Source of the DNA: Leptothrix sp. (in: b-proteobacteria)
GTDB taxonomy: Bacteria > Pseudomonadota > Gammaproteobacteria > Burkholderiales > Burkholderiaceae_C
Reading direction: 5' to 3'
NCBI GenBank assembly: GCA_013822685.1
Contig: PNKV01000003.1
Span: 186,001-250,000 of the forward strand
Length of the DNA: 64,000 nucleotides
Shown here piece by piece: positions 55,617 through 63,272 of the stretch; the first letter of the stretch is position 1; each line of letters opens with the position of its first letter. A program made the translations under genes and the position numbers. The notes beneath the pieces were generated by a model. That model had not been told where the DNA came from. It was given only the letters and a program-made list of their open reading frames with translations, and did not search any database.

Positions 55617-56407
55617 TCGGCATCATCATCATTGGCGACGAAATCCTCAGCGGCCGCCGCGAAGACAAGCACCTGGTCAAGGCCATCGAGCTGCTCAAAG
55701 AGCGCGGCTTGCGTTTGTCTTGGGCCCGCTATGTGGGTGATGAGCCCGAACAAATCACCAGCGAGCTGCGCCATGCCTTGAGCGGCAGCGATGTGGTGTT
55801 CTCGTTCGGCGGCATTGGCGCCACCCCTGATGACCACACCCGGGCTTGTGCTGGGGCAGCCTGGGGCCGCGACCTGGCGCTGCACCCTGAGGCGCGCGAA
55901 CTGATTCTGGCGCGCAGCCAGGCCATGGCCGAGAAAGAAGGCACGCCGTTTTTGCCCGATCACCCCGATACCCTTCGCCGCTTGGACATGGGGCGCTTTC
56001 CCCAAGGCGCCACCATCATTCCCAATCCCTATAACCAGATCCCAGGTTTCTCGATCGAGAACCGCGTTCATTTCCTGCCCGGCTTCCCTGTCATGGCCTG
56101 GCCGATGATGGCCTGGGTGCTGGACGAGCTGCATGCCGATCTGCATGGGCAGGCGCAGCAAGTCGAACACTCTGTGATCGTCTATGCGATGGCCGAGTCG
56201 GTGCTGACGCCGATGATGGTGGAGCTGGAGCAACGCTTCCCCGGCGTCCGCGTGTTCAGTTTGCCCAGCGTGGATCACCCATTGCATGGGCGCCACATTG
56301 AGCTCGGGGTCAAGGGGCTAGCCCACAAGGCTGAGCAAGCCTTTGAGTGGATGCAATCCGCGCTTGTTCAAATTGGTGCATCAACAGGCCCAATAATGGT
56401 GCGTTAA
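55613..56407 (+). CDS. CinA-like molybdopterin-binding-fold protein
   Basis: The 264-residue protein has the MoaB/CinA N-terminal domain: IIIIGDEILSGRREDKHLVKAIELLKERGLRLSWARYVGDE and FSFGGIGATPDDHTR, where the usual GGLGPT is GGIGAT. It lacks the C-terminal nicotinamide-mononucleotide deamidase domain of full CinA. A second region resembles the CinA KH-type domain (VEHSVIVYAMAESVLTPMMVELEQRFPGVRVFSLPSV). It is translationally coupled to the EI24 gene and is the last gene before the glnA control region. Confidence 0.82.
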   Translation: MIGIIIIGDEILSGRREDKHLVKAIELLKERGLRLSWARYVGDEPEQITSELRHALSGSDVVFSFGGIGATPDDHTRACAGAAWGRDLALHPEARELILARSQAMAEKEGTPFLPDHPDTLRRLDMGRFPQGATIIPNPYNQIPGFSIENRVHFLPGFPVMAWPMMAWVLDELHADLHGQAQQVEHSVIVYAMAESVLTPMMVELEQRFPGVRVFSLPSVDHPLHGRHIELGVKGLAHKAEQAFEWMQSALVQIGASTGPIMVR

Positions 56408-56425
56408 TTGAATCACCTTATTTAC

Positions 56426-56440
56426 GCACGCTATTGGTGC
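56426..56440. promoter_or_regulatory. NtrC enhancer site upstream of glnA
   Basis: GCACgctattgGTGC has the GCAC-N7-GTGC core of NtrC sites. A second partial dyad (GCCC-N7-GTGC) ends at 56402 and a GGTGCA half-site lies at 56375-56380, so three phased elements precede the sigma54 promoter by about 150-210 bp. Confidence 0.65.
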
Positions 56441-56563
56441 AAAATAGGCTCGCCCCCGGCATTAGACGCTGGCCGCGCGTCGCTGAAAATACCGTGCGTG
56501 GCGCGTTAGGGTGCATCAGGCACCGATTTTGTGGGGTGGCCAGACGCCTGAATTGCCGAATTC

Positions 56564-56585
56564 CCGAAGGTGGCTGCACCTTCGG
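56564..56585. repeat. Perfect 9-bp hairpin abutting the glnA sigma54 promoter
   Basis: CCGAAGGTG (56564-56572) and CACCTTCGG (56577-56585) are exact reverse complements around GCTG. The next base begins the -24 element. No U-run follows, so a simple terminator for the upstream gene is unlikely. It could be an operator or an element that separates the cinA-like transcript from glnA. Confidence 0.6.
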
Positions 56586-56601
56586 CGGCACGCTTTCTGC
56601 T
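56586..56601 (+). promoter_or_regulatory. Sigma54 (-24/-12) promoter of glnA
   Basis: CGGCACG-CTTT-CTGCT matches TGGCACG-N4-TTGCW, with the invariant GG (56587-56588) and GC (56599-56600) ten bases apart. Transcription would begin near 56612, about 75 bases before the glnA ATG. Confidence 0.75.
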
Positions 56602-56686
56602 ATTACACTGCGCGCTGTTTCTGATCTGGAAACAACCTCATTCGATTACCCCTGCTTTAACTTAAGCCTCTGGCTAGGAGCTTCTG

Positions 56687-58105
56687 ATGGCCAATAAGAC
56701 CGTCGCCGACGTGATGAAGTTGGTGAAAGACAACGAAGTCAAGTTCGTTGATTTCCGTTTCACCGACACCCGCGGCAAAGAACAGCACGTCACCGTGCCC
56801 GTGTCGCATTTCGACGAAGACAAATTCACCTCGGGCCACGCCTTCGACGGCTCCTCGATCGCTGGTTGGAAGGGCATTGAAGCCTCCGACATGCAGTTGA
56901 TGCCTGACCCCAACACGGCCAACATCGACCCCTTCTTCGAAGAACCCACCCTGATCCTGTCTTGCGACGTGGTCGAGCCTGCCGACGGCAAGCCCTACGA
57001 GCGCGATCCTCGCTCGCTGGCCAAGCGCGCTGAAGCCTACATGAAGGCCTCCGGCCTGGGCGACACCGCCTACTTCGGTCCCGAACCCGAATTCTTCGTG
57101 TTCGACAGCGTCCGCTGGGGCAACGACATGTCCGGCTGCTTCTCGAAGATCGACTCCGAAGAAGCTTCGTGGAACACCGGCAAGGAATACGAGCACGGCA
57201 ACACGGGTCACCGTCCCGCCGTCAAGGGTGGCTACTTCCCCGTGCCCCCGGTTGACAGCTTCCAGGACATGCGCTCGGAAATGTGCCTGATCCTCGAATC
57301 GCTGGGCATTCCCGTTGAAGTGCACCACCACGAAGTGGCCAACGCCGGTCAGATGGAAATCGGTACCAAGTTCAGCACGCTGATCCAGCGCGCCGACTGG
57401 GTCCAGCTGCAGAAGTACGTGATCCAGAACGTTGCCCACGCCTACGGCAAGACGGCCACGTTCATGCCCAAGCCCATCGTTGGCGACAACGGCTCCGGCA
57501 TGCACGTTCACCAATCGGTCTGGAAAGACGGCAAGAACCTGTTCGCAGGCGACGGCTACGCTGGCCTGAGCGAATACGCGCTGTTCTACATCGGCGGCAT
57601 CATCAAGCATGCCCGTGCTCTGAACGCCATCACCAACCCTGGTACGAACTCGTACAAGCGTCTGGTGCCTGGCTTCGAAGCCCCGGTGAAGCTGGCCTAC
57701 TCGGCCAAGAACCGCTCGGCCTCGATCCGGATTCCTCACGTGGCGAACCCCAAGGGCCGTCGCGTGGAAGCCCGCTTCCCCGATCCACTGATGAACCCCT
57801 ACCTGGGCTTCTCGGCTCTGCTGATGGCCGGTCTGGACGGCGTGGAAAACAAGATCCATCCTGGCGAAGCCGCCACGAAGGACCTGTACCACCTGCCCCC
57901 AGAGGAAGATGCACTGATCCCGACCGTGTGCCACAGCTTGGACCAAGCTCTGGAATACCTGGACAAGGACCGCGCGTTCCTGACCAAGGGTGGCGTGTTC
58001 ACCGACGCCTACATCGACGCTTACATCGAGCTGAAGATGCAGGAAGTCACCCGCTTCCGCATGGCCACTCACCCTGTCGAGTTCGACATGTACTACAGCC
58101 TGTGA
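56687..58105 (+). CDS. glnA: Glutamine synthetase type I
   Basis: The 472-residue protein has the GS-I landmarks: [47 protein letters not shown], the metal/glutamate loop [48 protein letters not shown], and the adenylylation loop [10 protein letters not shown] with its tyrosine, so it is the adenylylated beta form. It makes glutamine from glutamate and ammonia. Codon use is strongly biased. NtrC sites, a sigma54 promoter and a downstream terminator are visible, and ntrBC follow. Confidence 0.98.
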   Translation: MANKTVADVMKLVKDNEVKFVDFRFTDTRGKEQHVTVPVSHFDEDKFTSGHAFDGSSIAGWKGIEASDMQLMPDPNTANIDPFFEEPTLILSCDVVEPADGKPYERDPRSLAKRAEAYMKASGLGDTAYFGPEPEFFVFDSVRWGNDMSGCFSKIDSEEASWNTGKEYEHGNTGHRPAVKGGYFPVPPVDSFQDMRSEMCLILESLGIPVEVHHHEVANAGQMEIGTKFSTLIQRADWVQLQKYVIQNVAHAYGKTATFMPKPIVGDNGSGMHVHQSVWKDGKNLFAGDGYAGLSEYALFYIGGIIKHARALNAITNPGTNSYKRLVPGFEAPVKLAYSAKNRSASIRIPHVANPKGRRVEARFPDPLMNPYLGFSALLMAGLDGVENKIHPGEAATKDLYHLPPEEDALIPTVCHSLDQALEYLDKDRAFLTKGGVFTDAYIDAYIELKMQEVTRFRMATHPVEFDMYYSL

Positions 58106-58135
58106 TCCCTCCCGGGATCACGCTCTGGCGTGTGT

Positions 58136-58164
58136 AAAAGGGGCGACTCCGGTCGCCCCTTTTT
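58136..58164 (+). terminator. Intrinsic terminator of glnA
   Basis: AAAAGGGGCGAC (58136-58147) and GTCGCCCCTTTT (58152-58163) form a perfect 12-bp stem with a TCCG loop and a T-run. It would reduce, but need not abolish, read-through into the ntrBC genes. Confidence 0.9.
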
Positions 58165-58233
58165 GCTTTTCAAGCGTTAAGGGTGCTGGGCTGAGGGCAT
58201 ACTTGGCTCCAATCACGCTGGAGCGCTTGGACC

Positions 58234-58761
58234 ATGCACGACAGGAAGAACACTTTGACTGAGGATTGGGGCCCTGCTGCCCGCGGACTGGCTTTGGTGG
58301 CATTGCTGCTGGCCGGGTCTGCCCAGGCGCAGGCGGAAGACAAGCCTGTCTACCGTTGCCCCGGCAACCTCTACACCGATGCCTTGTCGGCCAAAGAGGC
58401 GATTGGCAAGGGCTGCAAGACGCTGGAAGGCGCGCCCATCACGGTGATCCAGTCGATCAAACCCAAGGCCGCTTCAACGTCATCGTCATCCACCGGCGGT
58501 GAAAAAGTGGCTGCCGATGACCAGAAGGCCCGCGATGCCGACAAGCGCCGCATCCTCGAGGCCGAGCTTCAGAAAGAAGAAGCCGCGCTGAGCGCTTTGC
58601 AAAAGCAATACAACAATGGCCAGCCTGAGCGCCAGGGCGACGAGCGCAATTTCCAGAAATACCAGGACCGCGTCAACGAGCTGAAGGCCGCCGTGACCCG
58701 CAAAGAGGCCGACGTGGCCGCACTGAGGCGTGAACTGACCGCGGCAGGAAGCGGCAAGTGA
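58234..58761 (+). CDS. Exported coiled-coil protein between glnA and ntrB, function unknown
   Basis: The 175-residue protein has an N-terminal extension and a signal-like hydrophobic segment (GLALVALLLAGSAQAQA, about 18-34). A short domain with two cysteines that recalls DUF4124 (VYRCPGNLYTDALSAKEAIGKGCKTLEG) follows, then a Ser-rich linker and a long charged coiled coil (about 90-170, KRRILEAELQKEEAALSALQKQ). Its stop overlaps the ntrB start by GTGA, so the periplasmic protein and the sensor kinase are translationally coupled. Whether it works with NtrB is unknown. Confidence 0.7.
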   Translation: MHDRKNTLTEDWGPAARGLALVALLLAGSAQAQAEDKPVYRCPGNLYTDALSAKEAIGKGCKTLEGAPITVIQSIKPKAASTSSSSTGGEKVAADDQKARDADKRRILEAELQKEEAALSALQKQYNNGQPERQGDERNFQKYQDRVNELKAAVTRKEADVAALRRELTAAGSGK

Positions 58762-59924
58762 GCCAGGCGGCTTCATCGGGGCGGGGTGGCGTGCACTCCG
58801 GGCGCCAATCCAGCATGGCACGCGGTGGCTCTACCGTGGACCCTGGCGAAGTTCAAAAACTCTTGCCCAGCGGCCTGGACGTGTTTGACTACCTGGCCAC
58901 GATGGTGGCTGTGGTTGAGCCCGACGGGCAGTGCCTGTTCGCCAATGCCGCATTTGAAGAGGTGCTGGGCTTGTCGCGCCGCAGCGTCTTGCGCGAGTCG
59001 ATCTTCGATTGGTTCGAAGACCCCATGCTGCTGCAAGACATCGTGGGCGCCGTGGCGCGCAACGAGTTCGCCACCAGCCGCATCGAGGCCCAGCTCAAGC
59101 GGCATCCGCATGTTTTTGTGGATTCGCTGCCAGTTCAGGTGATCGTGACGCGGCTGGAGCATGCCGACCTGGTCCTCATCGAGCTGGTCGAGGTCGAGCA
59201 GCAAACCCGCCAGGAGCGGGAAGAGCGCGCGTTGGACCAGGCGCAGGCCAATAAAGAGCTGATCCGCAATCTGGCGCACGAGATCAAGAACCCGCTGGGC
59301 GGGATCCGTGGTTCGGCGCAACTGCTGCAGATGGAGCTGGAATCCAAATCGCTGACCGAGTACACCCAGGTCATCATCCACGAAGCCGATCGCCTGCAGG
59401 CCCTGGTGGACCGCCTGCTGGCGCCACACCGGAGGCCCCACTTGGTGGGCGACGTGAATGTGCACGAGGTGTGCGAACGCGTTCGCTCGCTGATCCTGGC
59501 CGAGTTCCCCAAGGGGTTGAAGGTCTGGCGCGACTACGACACTTCTTTGCCCGAGTTCCGCGGTGACCGCGAGCAGCTGATCCAGGCGGTTTTGAACATT
59601 GCCCACAACGCCGCCCAGGCTTTGTCTGACCGCATTCAGGCCGGAGAAGCGGTGCTGACCTTGCGCACGCGCGTGGCCCGACGCCTGACCATCAACCGGC
59701 AATTGCACCGGTTGGCACTGGTCTTGCATATTGAGGACAACGGCCCGGGCATCCCCGAGTCCATCCGCGATCGCATCTTCTACCCTTTGGTGTCTGGGCG
59801 AGACGGTGGTTCGGGACTGGGTCTGACATTGGCACAAACCTTCGTTCAACAGCACCAAGGCACCATCGAATGCGAGAGCGAGCCAGGACGCACGGTTTTC
59901 AAATTATTGATTCCCTTGCCGTGA
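58758..59924 (+). CDS. glnL: Nitrogen regulation sensor kinase NtrB
   Basis: The 388-residue cytoplasmic kinase has a PAS domain (FDYLATMVAVVEPDGQCLFANAAFEEVLGLS), a dimerisation helix with phosphoacceptor His174 in RNLAHEIKNPLGGIRGSAQLLQ, and a GHKL domain (NIAHNAAQAL, EDNGPGIP, GGSGLGLTLA). It controls NtrC phosphorylation in response to PII proteins. The start is GTG 58758 in the GTGA overlap. The N-terminal 35 residues are an extension before the PAS domain. Confidence 0.93.
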   Translation: MSQAASSGRGGVHSGRQSSMARGGSTVDPGEVQKLLPSGLDVFDYLATMVAVVEPDGQCLFANAAFEEVLGLSRRSVLRESIFDWFEDPMLLQDIVGAVARNEFATSRIEAQLKRHPHVFVDSLPVQVIVTRLEHADLVLIELVEVEQQTRQEREERALDQAQANKELIRNLAHEIKNPLGGIRGSAQLLQMELESKSLTEYTQVIIHEADRLQALVDRLLAPHRRPHLVGDVNVHEVCERVRSLILAEFPKGLKVWRDYDTSLPEFRGDREQLIQAVLNIAHNAAQALSDRIQAGEAVLTLRTRVARRLTINRQLHRLALVLHIEDNGPGIPESIRDRIFYPLVSGRDGGSGLGLTLAQTFVQQHQGTIECESEPGRTVFKLLIPLP

Positions 59925-59977
59925 CCGGGCTGCCCTGTCAGCATTCGACCATCGGGTGCACACACTGACAGGCCGGC

Positions 59978-61561
59978 ATGAAACCTATCTGGATCGTTGA
60001 CGACGACCAATCCATCCGCTTTGTGCTTGAAAAAGCGTTGGCGCGCGAAGACCTCCCGGTGCGCAGCTTCACGAATCCGCGTGACGTGCTGGCCGCCCTC
60101 GAAGACGACGAGCCGCAGGTGCTGGTCTCCGACATCCGCATGCCTGGCGGGTCGGGCATCGATCTGCTGAGCAAGGTCAAGGCGCGTTTCCCAGGGCTGC
60201 CGGTCATCATCATGACGGCCTACTCCGACCTCGACAGCGCCGTTTCGGCCTTCCAAGGGGGCGCATTCGAGTACTTGCCCAAGCCTTTCGATTTGCCCAA
60301 GGCGGTGGAGTTGATCCGACGCGCCGTGGACGAGAGCGTGCGCGAGGACGTCTCTGACGAGCGCCTGCAGCAAATGCCTGAAATGCTGGGTCAGGCCCCG
60401 GCGATGCAGGACGTGTTCCGCGCCATTGGCCGCCTCAGCCAGAGCAATGTCACCGTGCTGATCACGGGCGAATCGGGCTCGGGCAAAGAGTTGGTGGCGC
60501 AGGCGCTGCACAAGCACAGCTCGCGCAGCAGCGGACCATTCGTGGCGATCAACACGGCGGCCATCCCCAAGGATTTGCTGGAATCTGAACTGTTCGGGCA
60601 CGAGCGCGGGGCGTTCACGGGCGCGCAAACCATGCGCCGTGGCCGCTTCGAGCAGGCCGACGGCGGCACGCTGTTCCTGGACGAAATCGGCGACATGCCT
60701 TTCGACCTGCAGACGCGTTTGCTGCGTGTGCTGAGCGATGGCCAGTTCTACCGCGTGGGTGGGCATCACCCGCTCAAGAGCAATGTGCGCGTGATCGCGG
60801 CCACCCACCAGAACTTGGAAGACCGCGTGCGGCAGGGCGTGTTCCGCGAGGACTTGTTTCACCGCTTGAACGTGATCCGCCTGCGGCTGCCGCCCTTGCG
60901 CGAGCGCCGCGAAGACGTGGCCGCCTTGGCGCGGTTTTTCCTGCAAAAAAGCGGCAAGGATCTGGGCGTGGATGCCAAGCGCATCTCGGAACCTGCCTTG
61001 GCCAAGCTCACGGCCTTCGACTTTCCGGGCAATGTTCGCCAGCTGGAGAACATTTGCCACTGGCTGACCGTGATGGCGCCGTCGCAAGTGATCGAGTCCA
61101 AGGACTTGCCGCCCGAGCTGATGGGCGTGCAACCCGCCGCACCTGCCTCGCACGGCAGTTTGTCGGCCCCGGTGCAGGCTTATGCGCCGTCAGAGCCCGT
61201 CGCACCGATGGGCGGGTTTGGCCCTGCTGACGGCCACGCCGTGGCGGCGCCACTCGGTGAGGCCGTTGCGGTGGAGGCGCCGTACGCGCCAGCCAACGCC
61301 TTTGCCGCCCCAGTGGCGCCCAGCGCGCCCGCAGCAGCGACCCCCGCCAGTTGGTTGTCCGACCTGGAGCGAGAGGCCCGCGTCCGGCTGGAGTCTGGCG
61401 CCACGGATGTCTGGGATGTGCTGACCCGCCAGTTCGAGGCCCAATTGATCCACACCGCACTGGAAATCACGCGCGGGCGGCGCATCGAAGCTGCGCAAAA
61501 GTTGGGCATTGGTCGCAATACCATCACGCGCAAGATTCAAGAGTTGGGCATCGAGGATTGA
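59978..61561 (+). CDS. glnG: Nitrogen regulator NtrC (sigma54 activator)
   Basis: The 527-residue protein has a receiver domain (phosphoacceptor Asp52 in SDIRMPG), an AAA+ domain (Walker A GESGSGKE 164-171, GAFTGA loop 211-216, FLDEIGDM Walker B) and a Fis-type HTH at the end (AAQKLGIGRNTITRKIQEL). Between them lies an Ala/Pro-rich segment of about 75 residues (383-457), longer than the linker of enteric NtrC. It activates sigma54 promoters; glnA and amt in this window have matching sites. Confidence 0.95.
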   Translation: MKPIWIVDDDQSIRFVLEKALAREDLPVRSFTNPRDVLAALEDDEPQVLVSDIRMPGGSGIDLLSKVKARFPGLPVIIMTAYSDLDSAVSAFQGGAFEYLPKPFDLPKAVELIRRAVDESVREDVSDERLQQMPEMLGQAPAMQDVFRAIGRLSQSNVTVLITGESGSGKELVAQALHKHSSRSSGPFVAINTAAIPKDLLESELFGHERGAFTGAQTMRRGRFEQADGGTLFLDEIGDMPFDLQTRLLRVLSDGQFYRVGGHHPLKSNVRVIAATHQNLEDRVRQGVFREDLFHRLNVIRLRLPPLRERREDVAALARFFLQKSGKDLGVDAKRISEPALAKLTAFDFPGNVRQLENICHWLTVMAPSQVIESKDLPPELMGVQPAAPASHGSLSAPVQAYAPSEPVAPMGGFGPADGHAVAAPLGEAVAVEAPYAPANAFAAPVAPSAPAAATPASWLSDLEREARVRLESGATDVWDVLTRQFEAQLIHTALEITRGRRIEAAQKLGIGRNTITRKIQELGIED

Positions 61562-61643
61562 GGCGATCCGGGCCCGACCCGCTGTCAGCCGAGGTCTTGG
61601 GGGATGCGTTAAAGTGACTTCATCGTCGCTGAGGGCCATCCCC

Positions 61644-62123
61644 ATGAAACGCTTTTTGATCGCCGCCAGTACCGGCGTGATGTTGGCCGTGCTGGCCGCC
61701 TGCTCCACCACCAGCCCCGACGTGGTCAAGCCGGGCGATGCGCAGCGTCTGTCCCAGGTTGAGGATGCCGTGGTGCTGAATGTCCGCCCGGTCGTGGTGG
61801 AGGGCTCACAGAGTGGGGCGGGTGCGGCCACCGGTGCCGTCATCGGTGGTGTGGGTGGCTCGGCGGTGGGCGGCTCGCGAGAGCAGGTGATCGTGGGGGT
61901 GATTGGCGCAGTGGTGGGCGGTGTGGTGGGCAATGCCGCCGAGCGCTATGGCACCCGTGAAGATGCCAACGAGATCTTGCTGCAAATGAGCAATGGCCAA
62001 CGCCGTTCAATCGTCCAGGCCAAGGGCAACGAGACCTTCAACCCGGGCGATGCCGTGTTGCTGGTGACCACGGGTGGCAAGGTCCGCGTGATGCGGGCCC
62101 CGCGAGTTCAACCGGCGCGCTAA
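61644..62123 (+). CDS. Glycine-zipper outer-membrane lipoprotein (SlyB/Pcp-like)
   Basis: The 159-residue protein has a lipoprotein signal with lipobox LAAC (MKRFLIAASTGVMLAVLAAC). A glycine-zipper membrane motif follows (GAGAATGAVIGGVGGSAVGG...VIGAVVGGVVGNAAE), then a small beta domain (NEILLQMSNGQRRSIVQAKGNETFNPGDAVLLVTTGGKVRV). This is the SlyB/Pcp layout. ATG 61644 is chosen. It abuts the convergent ABC permease gene, with stops directly adjacent. Confidence 0.85.
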   Translation: MKRFLIAASTGVMLAVLAACSTTSPDVVKPGDAQRLSQVEDAVVLNVRPVVVEGSQSGAGAATGAVIGGVGGSAVGGSREQVIVGVIGAVVGGVVGNAAERYGTREDANEILLQMSNGQRRSIVQAKGNETFNPGDAVLLVTTGGKVRVMRAPRVQPAR

Positions 62124-63272
62124 TCAGTCCAGCGTTTGCCGATAGCGCATCATGGCGATGGCACCCACCACCAGGGTGAACAGTGCCATGGGCCACAGCT
62201 GGGGCCAGATCTCCATCAAAGTGGAGCCTTTGAGCATGATGCCGCGCACCACCCGCAAAAAGTGGGTGATGGGCATCACTTCACCCACCCACTGCGCCCA
62301 GGTCGGCATGCCCCGGAAGGGGAACATGAAGCCGGACAGCAGGATGTTGGGCAGGAAGTAGAAGATCGTCATCTGCGTCGACTGCATCTGCGTGCGCGCG
62401 ATGGTCGAGAACAAAAAGCCCACCACCAGCGTGGCGATGATGAACACCAGCACGGTCAGGGTCAGCAGCAGGTGGTTGCCGAACATGGGGATGGCGAACA
62501 GCCAGCGCGAGGCGATGTACACCATCAGCACCTGCAGGTAGCCGATCAGCACATAGGGCATGATTTTGCCGATCATCACCTCCAGTGGTTTGACGGGCGT
62601 GGCCAGCAGGTTTTCCAGTGTGCCGCGTTCGCGTTCGCGGGTCATGGCCATGGCGGTCATCATCACCAAAGTCATCACCAGGATGATGCCCATCAGGCCC
62701 GGCACGATGTTGTATTGCGTGATGCCCTCGGCGTTGTAGCGGCGGTGGATGCGCAGCTCGAAGGGCGCCGGGCTGGCCTGCAGCCGGCTCAAGGGGCCGC
62801 GCAGTTCGGCGTTCAAGGCCAGGTTGGGCAGCAGGCTCAAGGTGGCCAGGGCCCCGCCAGAGGTGGACGGATCGCTCGCATCGCTGTAGACCGCGATGGC
62901 AGGGCGCTCACCGCGCATCAGCTTGTGCGTGAAGTCAGAGGGGAAGACCAGCGCGAATTGCGCATCGCCTTCGGCCAGCCAGCGCTCGGCCTCCTGCTCG
63001 GTGACGATGGCCTCGACGTTGAAGTAGCCAGTGTTTTCAACCGCCCGGATGATGCTGCGCACCATCGGGCTGGCGTCGGGCGCCACGACCACGGTGGGCA
63101 GGTGCTTGGGGTCGCCGTTGATGGCGTAGCCGAACATCACCAACTGCAGCAAAGGGATGGCCACCAGCATCGCCAGGGTCAGCCGGTCGCGCTTGATCTG
63201 CACGAACTCCTTGCGCAGCACCGCCCAGATGCGGCGCCATGACAGCGGCTTATCGGTAATTGTCTTGTGCAT
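62124..63272 (-). CDS. ABC-2 type exporter permease (YbhR/YhhJ-like)
   Basis: The 382-residue permease has an N-terminal membrane segment (LTLAMLVAIPLLQLVMFGYAI), a large periplasmic domain (about 45-180) and five C-terminal membrane helices. The ABC-2 signatures are NIVPGLMGIILVMTLVMMTAMAMTRERERGTLENLLATPVKPLEVMIGKIMPY and FLPNILLSGFMFPFRGMP. It pairs with the ATPase encoded by the overlapping gene and probably exports drugs or lipids. A HlyD-like adaptor would be expected outside the window. Confidence 0.9.
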   Translation of the reverse strand: MHKTITDKPLSWRRIWAVLRKEFVQIKRDRLTLAMLVAIPLLQLVMFGYAINGDPKHLPTVVVAPDASPMVRSIIRAVENTGYFNVEAIVTEQEAERWLAEGDAQFALVFPSDFTHKLMRGERPAIAVYSDASDPSTSGGALATLSLLPNLALNAELRGPLSRLQASPAPFELRIHRRYNAEGITQYNIVPGLMGIILVMTLVMMTAMAMTRERERGTLENLLATPVKPLEVMIGKIMPYVLIGYLQVLMVYIASRWLFAIPMFGNHLLLTLTVLVFIIATLVVGFLFSTIARTQMQSTQMTIFYFLPNILLSGFMFPFRGMPTWAQWVGEVMPITHFLRVVRGIMLKGSTLMEIWPQLWPMALFTLVVGAIAMMRYRQTLD

